Part shown: positions 50,069 to 56,250 of the stretch, in pieces
Layout of the letters: each line of letters starts with the position of its first letter
Numbering within the stretch: position 1 is the stretch's first letter
From: an uncultured Flavobacteriales bacterium
GTDB taxonomy: Bacteria; Bacteroidota; Bacteroidia; Flavobacteriales; BACL11
Direction of reading: 5' to 3'
Assembly: GCA_913031595.1 (NCBI GenBank)
Contig: CAJWCP010000006.1
Span: forward strand, 1-56,250
DNA: 56,250 bases
Position numbers and translations under genes: made by a program
Notes under the pieces: model-generated
Database searches by the model: none
What the model was told of the DNA's origin: nothing
What the model saw: only the letters and a program-made list of their open reading frames with translations

Positions 50069-51841
50069 TTATTCTATTATGTTTGGAGCCATATTACTTC
50101 CAGAGCTGTTTCTTAATAAAAGATTATTAAGAGCAATTCCAGGTCTTTCAAAATATGTATTTAAATTGTCAAATCTTTTATGTAATGCAATTTTATTTTT
50201 AGTGCTATATAAAAATACATATGGTTGATCTTCATATATTCTTGCTTGTAATTTCCATAATGCTTGTGTGTGTTCTGTTGAATCTAATGAAGAATTTGCT
50301 AGTTTTATTAATGCATCACTTTCTGCATCTCCAAAGCCACAAAAATTTGACCCTTTGGATACCCATGATGAGGTATGCCATAATTGCATAGGATTAGAGT
50401 ATGATGCGCTACCTCCCCAGCCACCAAGCATTGCTTCAAAATTATGATCCATTGCATTTTTGTAAAATAACGTAAAGTCCATAGGAGTAGGATCAGCTAC
50501 TATACCAGCTTTGTACATACTTTCTTTTATCATTAAAACAATTTCTGTGGTGAGAGGGGATGACATGTAACTTAATCTAAATTTAAATGGTGTTTTAACA
50601 CCATTAATCATTTTATCTCTAATGTTATCTCCATCAGTGTCTACCCATCCTGCTTCAGTTAATAGTTCTTTTGCTTTTTCAATATCTAGTGGTATTAATT
50701 TAAGGGTGTCATTATACCAAGATTTAAGAGGAGATACTTGAGACGCATATCTATTAGCTTTTCCATGAGTCATGACTTCAATAATTTCATCTACAGGGGT
50801 TAGGTAAGCCATAGCTCTTCGTACTTTTTGATCAACAAAGAAAGGTTTATATTTTATGCCATCAGGTTTCATGTTAAGGCCAATATAGTTGTACGCATAT
50901 CTATCTTTAAATTCAGAGTGATAATTTTCATTAAAATACTCTTTCTCTTGTAGTTTCATTAATTTGATAGTTCCAATACGAGTTGTTGCATCTATTTCTT
51001 GGTTTTTTAATGCTAGGTATGTAGAGGCATCTTCTTTTATAACCCTAAAAATAATTTTATCTGGTAATGCCTGGTCGTAAAGAGATTCAGAGTTGCTTCC
51101 CCACCAATTTTCCTTTTTTTCTATGCTTATGTATTGACTGGTTACCCACTCTACTACCTGATAAGGACCTAAACCTTTTAGATTTTTTGGGTCATAACCA
51201 TTATCAGCATGATTATATTTATTAAACCATTCTGCTAATTCTTCTGTCTCTATTTTTTCTTTAAAATCTTCTAATAATATATCCTCAAAAGAAATTTCAT
51301 CTAGTATGCCATTTGGATCCCAATAGGTTTTTTGTTGCATACATATGCCAGAGAAAATATCTTTATTAGTATAATTAATTCCTTGTGCAACCATTGTAAA
51401 TTTAAGCGGATTATTTTTATCTATTTCGACAGATTTTATTACTGTTGAGTAATTAGATCTTATCTGAGCATTGTTAGTTAATGGGCATAGCATAATTTTT
51501 GTTGAGAACACTACATCTTCTGCGGTAAATGGTGTGCCATCATCCCAAGTAATACCTTCTCTTATTTCATAGGTATATCTTAATCCGTCTTCTGATATTT
51601 TTGCAAGGTTCTTCGTAAGTATAGGTGTATATTCAAGAGATTCTAGATCAAGTTTTGTTAATGTTTTTTGCGTGTATTCAAAAATAAAACTTCTCATTAC
51701 AGAGTTGTCATTGTAAGGATGTAGTCCATCAGGCTGTGATAAAATATGAGCAATAACAGTATTTTTTGATAAATCTCTCTTCTTCACACAGCTAGTTAAG
51801 ATAATTGAGATCAATATTAAGAAAAGTAATTTTTTACTCAT
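50069..51841 (-). CDS. ABC transporter substrate-binding lipoprotein (OppA/DppA-like, SBP family 5)
   Basis: Lipobox 'LTSCVKKRD', 'TYEIREGITWDDGTPFTAEDVVFS', 'RRAMAYLTPVDEII'. Confidence 0.88.
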   Translation of the reverse strand: MSKKLLFLILISIILTSCVKKRDLSKNTVIAHILSQPDGLHPYNDNSVMRSFIFEYTQKTLTKLDLESLEYTPILTKNLAKISEDGLRYTYEIREGITWDDGTPFTAEDVVFSTKIMLCPLTNNAQIRSNYSTVIKSVEIDKNNPLKFTMVAQGINYTNKDIFSGICMQQKTYWDPNGILDEISFEDILLEDFKEKIETEELAEWFNKYNHADNGYDPKNLKGLGPYQVVEWVTSQYISIEKKENWWGSNSESLYDQALPDKIIFRVIKEDASTYLALKNQEIDATTRIGTIKLMKLQEKEYFNENYHSEFKDRYAYNYIGLNMKPDGIKYKPFFVDQKVRRAMAYLTPVDEIIEVMTHGKANRYASQVSPLKSWYNDTLKLIPLDIEKAKELLTEAGWVDTDGDNIRDKMINGVKTPFKFRLSYMSSPLTTEIVLMIKESMYKAGIVADPTPMDFTLFYKNAMDHNFEAMLGGWGGSASYSNPMQLWHTSSWVSKGSNFCGFGDAESDALIKLANSSLDSTEHTQALWKLQARIYEDQPYVFLYSTKNKIALHKRFDNLNTYFERPGIALNNLLLRNSSGSNMAPNIIE

Positions 51842-51954
51842 AAATTTTTAAATAGGAATGCAAATATAACATTTGGTTAAAATAATATTGTAATAATTGA
51901 TTCTAAATTATTAAATAATTTATTGTTATAGTTTGTTAAACATTTAGATTAATA

Positions 51955-51962
51955 TACATTTG
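51955..51962 (+). promoter_or_regulatory. -7 box upstream of tRNA-Ser
   Basis: TACATTTG matches TAnnTTTG; TTTG-like -33 element in 'agtttgttaaac'. Confidence 0.5.
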
Positions 51963-51992
51963 CAATCCAAAAATAGTTTCTTTGAAGTTATT

Positions 51993-52079
51993 GGAGAGGT
52001 GCCGGAGTGGCCGAACGGGGCTCCCTGCTAAGGAGTTGTGCGCTTACGCGTACCGGGGGTTCGAATCCCTTCCTCTCCG
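51993..52079 (+). tRNA. tRNA-Ser (GCT)
   Basis: GGAGAGG...CCTCTCC acceptor, anticodon loop CTGCTAA, long variable arm, GGTTCGAATCC T-arm. Confidence 0.95.
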
Positions 52080-52081
52080 CA

Positions 52082-52107
52082 AAAATAAAAAGTTTACTTT
52101 TTATTTT
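52082..52107 (+). terminator. Likely bidirectional terminator after tRNA-Ser
   Basis: Near-perfect inverted repeat AAAATAAAAAG-TTTA-CTTTTTATTTT. Confidence 0.6.
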
Positions 52108-52124
52108 GGATTGTAAAAGTTTGT

Positions 52125-52132
52125 TAATTTTG
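52125..52132 (+). promoter_or_regulatory. -7 box upstream of tRNA-Pro
   Basis: TAATTTTG matches TAnnTTTG, followed by the same TTTGCAATCCAA leader as at tRNA-Ser. Confidence 0.5.
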
Positions 52133-52145
52133 CAATCCAATTTTT

Positions 52146-52220
52146 CGGGGTATAGCGTAGCCCGGTTATCGCGCCTGCTTTGGGAGCAGGAGGTCGCAGG
52201 TTCGAATCCTGCTACCCCGA
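52146..52220 (+). tRNA. tRNA-Pro (TGG)
   Basis: CGGGGTA...TACCCCG acceptor, anticodon loop with TGG, GGTTCGAATCC T-arm. Confidence 0.95.
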
Positions 52221-52267
52221 CTTTTTTCTCTTTATATTGTCCCATAAATTTTCTGTAAGTTTGTCGT

Positions 52268-53047
52268 ATGAGAAAACTATTACTACTATTACTATGTATT
52301 CCTTTTATTGGGTTGGGGCAACAAACATATAATGAGATGCTTAAACATGATGTTGAGTGGCAAATAACATCTTGTAATAATGGATGTATAACAGATGTTT
52401 ATTATATTGATGGTGATACTATACATAATGGATATAATTATTCTATATTAAATGGATATCATTTTATTTCAAAAACTTTTTGGTTAAGAGAGGACATTCA
52501 AAATCAAAAAGTATATATGTCGTTTGTATACAATAATATTAGAAAAGAAGTACTGTTATATGATTTTAATTTGGAAATAGGAGATTCAATTAATATTTCT
52601 AATCCTATTAGTCCATTTGTTACTAATCCAGGATATTATCATGTAGATTCATTAGAGGTATTAGAGCTACAAAATGGTTTGAATTATGAAGTGTTTTATT
52701 TGTCATCATTATCTGTAAATATTAATGAATCAGCTGTATGGATTGAAGGAATAGGCTCATTAAGTTTAATAAACGCTCCAGGTGGCACCCCTAATGTAAA
52801 TGGACCTGGAAAATTGAGTTGTTATTTTAATAAAGGAGATTTAGTTTATTCTCAATTAGATTCTATTAATACATGTGTTTTAGTTAATCAAGTCTTATCA
52901 TCAAAATTGTTGAACTCTAGAACTAATAGTCGTAAATTAATTAATATTATTGATAAACTTGGAAGAAAAACAACTCCAGTTTCTAATATTCTACTCTTTT
53001 ATATCTACAATGACGGAACAGTAGAAAAGAAGATAATTTTTGAATAA
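52268..53047 (+). CDS. Secreted protein of unknown function with short T9SS-like C-terminal tail
   Basis: Signal peptide 'MRKLLLLLLCIPFIGLGQ'; C-term 'LINIIDKLGRKTTPVSNILLFYIYNDGTVEKKIIFE'. Confidence 0.75.
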   Translation: MRKLLLLLLCIPFIGLGQQTYNEMLKHDVEWQITSCNNGCITDVYYIDGDTIHNGYNYSILNGYHFISKTFWLREDIQNQKVYMSFVYNNIRKEVLLYDFNLEIGDSINISNPISPFVTNPGYYHVDSLEVLELQNGLNYEVFYLSSLSVNINESAVWIEGIGSLSLINAPGGTPNVNGPGKLSCYFNKGDLVYSQLDSINTCVLVNQVLSSKLLNSRTNSRKLINIIDKLGRKTTPVSNILLFYIYNDGTVEKKIIFE

Positions 53048-53213
53048 ATTATTTTTAAAAGTAATTTCTAATCAAGAAATTCAATTAATTTTTTAAGTTT
53101 GTTTTAGTAGATTGATTAGCGGTGCAAAAGGCGGAGCAATTTTTAGTTTGAAAGCTTGCTGTAATCATGTAAAAAGGTGTTAGGTTGTAATCCTGCTACC
53201 CCGACTTTTTTTT
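53003..53213 (+). repeat. Modular repeat copy A (ORF 3' tail + terminator-like hairpin + conserved core + tRNA-Pro 3'-end fragment)
   Basis: Near-identical by eye to 54550-54758; ends in 'ggttgtaatcctgctaccccgacttttttt'. Confidence 0.9.
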
Positions 53214-53262
53214 CTTTTTTATGCCTAGCATAATACTTCCTTTTTTTTCTTTTCTTTGCTTT

Positions 53263-54594
53263 ATGAAAAAACTATTAATAATATTAATTTGTGTGCCTTT
53301 GATGGGTATTGGACAAGGATGGGAGAAAATTATTACTGAATTTCCTGGAAAAGGCTATTCAGTTCAACAAACAGTTGATGGCGGATATATAGTATGTAGT
53401 ACTCATGATAGTTACTCATGTTTAATCAAAACTGATTTTAATGGCGATATCCTCTGGAATAAATCATATGATTTTTATGATGAAAAATTTTTTTCAGTTG
53501 AAGAAACCACAGATGGTGGATATATAGTATGTGGATATACGAATGATGTTAATCAGAACTCTGATTATAATCTTTATCTAATGAAAACTGATGGTTCCGG
53601 TGATACCCTTTGGACTAAAGTTTATCCTGGAACAAATGGAGAAAGAGGCTATTCAGTTCAACAAACTACAGATAGTGGATACATAGTATGTGGTACAATA
53701 ACAGATTTAAGCAACCCCCTATTTAATCGAAATGATGTATATCTAATAAAAATTGATGCTAATGGTTTAGAACAATGGAGTCAAACTTTTGGAGGTATAA
53801 GACATGACTACGGTGAATCCGTTCAACAAACAATAGACGGAGGTTTTATTGTTGTGGGTACTCATCAAGTCTTTGATTCACTATCAAATATTAATAATGA
53901 GTTTACTTATCTTATAAAAACAAATGGAAATGGAATAGAACAATGGAATTATCTGTTTGCTGATACCATGTTTTATGGTAATGATTATTTTTTCATTTCT
54001 AATGGTGAATCTGTACAACAGACAGTTGATGGAGGTTATATAATATGTGGAAGCAGCGCTGACCTTGATATGTACGCTGGGTATATGTATGGAGATGTGT
54101 TTTTAGTTAAAACAGATGCTAATGGTTTAGAACAATGGCGTCAAACTTTTGGAGGTATAACTCATGATTACGGACTATCAGTTCAACAAACTTATGATGG
54201 AGGATATATTATTACTGGAACTACTGAATCTTATGGAAGTGGCGATAAAGATGTATATTTAATAAAGACTGATGGAAATGGGATAGAACAATGGACTAAA
54301 ACATTTGGAGGAACAAACGACGATAGGGGCAGGGATGTACAACAGACGGTTGATGGGGGTTATATAATATGTGGAGAAACAAGAACGTTAGCAAACGGGG
54401 ATCCTAATGTATTTCTAATAAAAACAGATGCTAATGGAAATGCAACATCAACATTCAATATTCCTATAAATTCAAACAGAGAATTAAAGAAAGTAGTTGA
54501 TATATTGGGTAGAGATATAAATCCTGAAAAGAACAAGCCTTTTATAGAAATCTACAATGACGGAACAGTAGAAAAGAAAATAATTATTGACTAA
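53263..54594 (+). CDS. Secreted seven-repeat (beta-propeller-like) protein with T9SS-like tail
   Basis: Signal peptide MKKLLIILICVPLMGIGQG (ORF track starts at 53221); seven 'SVQQTxDGGYIxxG...DVYLIKTDxNGxxxW' repeats; tail 'IYNDGTVEKKIIID'. Confidence 0.8.
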   Translation: MKKLLIILICVPLMGIGQGWEKIITEFPGKGYSVQQTVDGGYIVCSTHDSYSCLIKTDFNGDILWNKSYDFYDEKFFSVEETTDGGYIVCGYTNDVNQNSDYNLYLMKTDGSGDTLWTKVYPGTNGERGYSVQQTTDSGYIVCGTITDLSNPLFNRNDVYLIKIDANGLEQWSQTFGGIRHDYGESVQQTIDGGFIVVGTHQVFDSLSNINNEFTYLIKTNGNGIEQWNYLFADTMFYGNDYFFISNGESVQQTVDGGYIICGSSADLDMYAGYMYGDVFLVKTDANGLEQWRQTFGGITHDYGLSVQQTYDGGYIITGTTESYGSGDKDVYLIKTDGNGIEQWTKTFGGTNDDRGRDVQQTVDGGYIICGETRTLANGDPNVFLIKTDANGNATSTFNIPINSNRELKKVVDILGRDINPEKNKPFIEIYNDGTVEKKIIID

Positions 54595-54758
54595 ATTATT
54601 TTTAAAAGTATTTTCTAATCAGAAAATCCAATTAATTTTTTAAGTTTGTATTAGTAGATTGATTAGCGGTGCAAAAAGCGGAGCAATTTTTAGTTTGAAA
54701 TCTTGCTGTAATCATGTAAATAGAGTGTAGGTTGTAATCCTGCTACCCCGACTTTTTT
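54550..54758 (+). repeat. Modular repeat copy B
   Basis: Aligns end to end with copy A, including the tRNA-Pro 3'-end fragment at 54729-54752. Confidence 0.9.
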
Positions 54759-54785
54759 CTTCTTATAATTTTCATAAATTTTCTG

Positions 54786-54793
54786 TAAGTTTG
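54786..54793 (+). promoter_or_regulatory. -7 box upstream of the 54813 ORF
   Basis: TAAGTTTG inside 'cataaattttctgtaagtttgt', the same 22 nt as found upstream of the 52268 ORF (TAAGTTTG at 52256-52263). Confidence 0.5.
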
Positions 54794-54812
54794 TATATCA
54801 AAAAGATAATAA

Positions 54813-55238
54813 ATGGTAACAAAACAGACCATAGAAGAAATAATAGAAGATAAAAACATACATGCTATATACGGAGATATCCTAGGGGATATAGCTGGTG
54901 ATCTAGCGCAAGGAATCTATCAATCAAGAAATTCGGACGCCTTTAAAGGAGGAATAGTTATATTTGAGATATCTAGAGAAGATCTTATAAATAATCGAGG
55001 ATTCAACACTGGTGAATCTTGGAAAGAAATTGGTCATGTTAAATATGGTGATTGGGAAGGTCTAAAAAAAATAATAGGTGAAGAAGAAACTATTTTAGAA
55101 AAAGAAGAAAGTGAGATATATATAAAAGAGTTGCTAACTGATTCTGGATATGAGCAAGAATCTTATGACATTGGTCGTTCCTTGCTATATTGCGAGGGTC
55201 ACTTTATATATTCAGGAGTTGGTAATACAGCGGATTGA
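54813..55238 (+). CDS. Hypothetical protein
   Basis: 141-aa ORF with promoter-like upstream sequence and repeat-derived downstream sequence; no known motif. Confidence 0.55.
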   Translation: MVTKQTIEEIIEDKNIHAIYGDILGDIAGDLAQGIYQSRNSDAFKGGIVIFEISREDLINNRGFNTGESWKEIGHVKYGDWEGLKKIIGEEETILEKEESEIYIKELLTDSGYEQESYDIGRSLLYCEGHFIYSGVGNTAD

Positions 55239-55287
55239 TTTATTTTTAAAAGTTTTTTCTTATCAGAAATTCCAAATAATTTTTTAA
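55238..55287 (+). repeat. Modular repeat copy C, truncated
   Basis: 'tttatttttaaaagttttttcttatcagaaattccaaataattttttaa' matches the first ~50 bp of copies A/B, then diverges. Confidence 0.75.
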
Positions 55288-55538
55288 CAAGCGACAATTT
55301 TCATTACTTCACCATCCTGCCCCCAACTCAATTCTCCATCTTTTTCAAACTGGAAATATTTAGTTTGAAACTCATTCTCCCATCTAGGATGTGGATTTTT
55401 GAAATTAATTCGTAATCTGTCACTCCAAGTACATTCGTAAATTTCTATAGTTGCTTCATGTCCATCAACTATCACATCAATAGGCTCTTTTCCGACAGGG
55501 ATATCCTTTTCTGTTATTAATTTTCCGTTTTCATTCAT
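55284..55538 (-). CDS. Small hypothetical protein (84 aa)
   Basis: Complete ORF on the opposite strand beginning exactly where repeat copy C breaks off. Confidence 0.5.
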   Translation of the reverse strand: MNENGKLITEKDIPVGKEPIDVIVDGHEATIEIYECTWSDRLRINFKNPHPRWENEFQTKYFQFEKDGELSWGQDGEVMKIVAC

Positions 55539-55620
55539 AATTTAAGTTTGTAATAAAAAAGTATTAGGTTGTCTTCTAGTTCTTATTTCGAACTTTTTAG
55601 ACTAATTATGTAAAAAAATA

Positions 55621-56076
55621 TTAATCAAAATTAAACAGATCCTCTTTACTTGATTCTTCAAGTTCTTTTAATTTTCGCTTTTCTTCCTCTATTTTTCTTT
55701 TTCTTTCTTTTTCTTTCTCTTTAAAATCCTTGTATTGAGCATCTTTACTTCTAACAATATCTGCCATTTTCTTAACTGTTAGATCTTCTGGTATAAAAAA
55801 CATTTCATTTGAAATACTTTCTTTGTCATGGTACTTTTCAAATAATTTATGAGCTAACTCCTCAGTTCTTTCTACGTTATTTGTTTTGACTTTGATATTA
55901 ATTTTCCATCTTCCAGGCATAAATTCGTTTCTCTTATTAGCACTCTCTAATCTTTTAACAGCAGAGTCAACAGTTAGTCCAATTTTTACCATATTTTTAA
56001 TTCTGCTATTTTCAGCAAAATAAACTATTCCGGACTTTTTTCTTCTTTTTTTTCTAGCCATAAATTTCTTTTTCAC
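55621..56076 (-). CDS. GIY-YIG nuclease superfamily protein (T5orf172/MUG113-like)
   Basis: 'GIVYFAENSRIKNMVKIGLTVDSAVKRLESANKRN...ERTEELAHKLFEKYHDKESISNEMFFIPED' pattern; upstream TATATTTG-type -7 box on the minus strand. Confidence 0.65.
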   Translation of the reverse strand: MKKKFMARKKRRKKSGIVYFAENSRIKNMVKIGLTVDSAVKRLESANKRNEFMPGRWKINIKVKTNNVERTEELAHKLFEKYHDKESISNEMFFIPEDLTVKKMADIVRSKDAQYKDFKEKEKERKRKIEEEKRKLKELEESSKEDLFNFD

Positions 56077-56161
56077 AAATATATAAAAAAATTGAGAATT
56101 ATAAATAATGTTGATTGTGGTGGATGATTGATTTTAATGATTGTCTCAAATTGTATAAATA

Positions 56162-56250
56162 AAATTATTTTTAAAAGTTTTTTCTAATCAAAAATTCCAA
56201 TTAATTTTTTAAGTTTGTATTAGTAGATTGATTAGCGGTGCAAAAAGCGG
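56162..56250 (+). repeat. Modular repeat copy D, cut by the window end
   Basis: 'aaattatttttaaaagttttttctaat...aagtttgtattagtagattgattagcggtgcaaaaagcgg' matches copy B almost base for base. Confidence 0.9.

Noticed and set aside
51988-52258. ORFs 51988-52245 (-) and 52007-52258 (+)
   Set aside because: Both are translations across tRNA-Ser and tRNA-Pro ('GVAGFEPATSCSQSRRDNRATLYPE' type), not real genes.
53041-54760. Integron attC sites
   Set aside because: A GTTRRRY-like match (GTTAGGT) occurs in copy A but not in copy B, no matching inverse core was found, and no IntI is visible.
52221-56250. CRISPR array
   Set aside because: The repeats are >150 bp, contain coding ends and a tRNA fragment, and are separated by whole ORFs; no short regular spacers and no cas genes.

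Overview
This 56 kb window is AT-rich Bacteroidota DNA. Supporting signs are T9SS and gliding-type C-terminal domains, TAnnTTTG-type -7 boxes, LptD and a fused E1 alpha/beta dehydrogenase. Contents from left to right: (i) the tail of a T9SS-sorted protein and a large Ig-like/PKD/gliding-motility C-terminal-domain protein; (ii) housekeeping genes (PRTase, aroK, tRNA-Lys, tRNA-Leu, SUI1-like, lipid kinase, sulfatase/LTA synthase-like, E1 dehydrogenase); (iii) a 21-gene, ~23 kb tightly packed + strand capsule/exopolysaccharide operon (10601-33315). It carries Wza/Wzc/Wzx/Wzy-type genes, a NeuB-like synthase, a NeuA-HAD phosphatase fusion, several glycosyltransferases, a nucleotidyltransferase-ParB-like fusion, and an NTase plus HprK-like kinase pair; (iv) LptD, amidase, MlaD, Fe-S proteins, KdsA, a lipoprotein/DUF5723-like pair, NlpC/P60, thiolase and an oligopeptide ABC transporter; (v) tRNA-Ser and tRNA-Pro, followed by a modular accessory locus. 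In that locus different ORFs are separated by ~165-215 bp imperfect repeats that end in a mutated copy of the tRNA-Pro 3' end. The repeat array runs off the right edge of the window. It is the best candidate for something undescribed. The NTase-ParB fusion and the NTase/HprK pair in the capsule operon come next. All family calls come from reading motifs; no database search was run.
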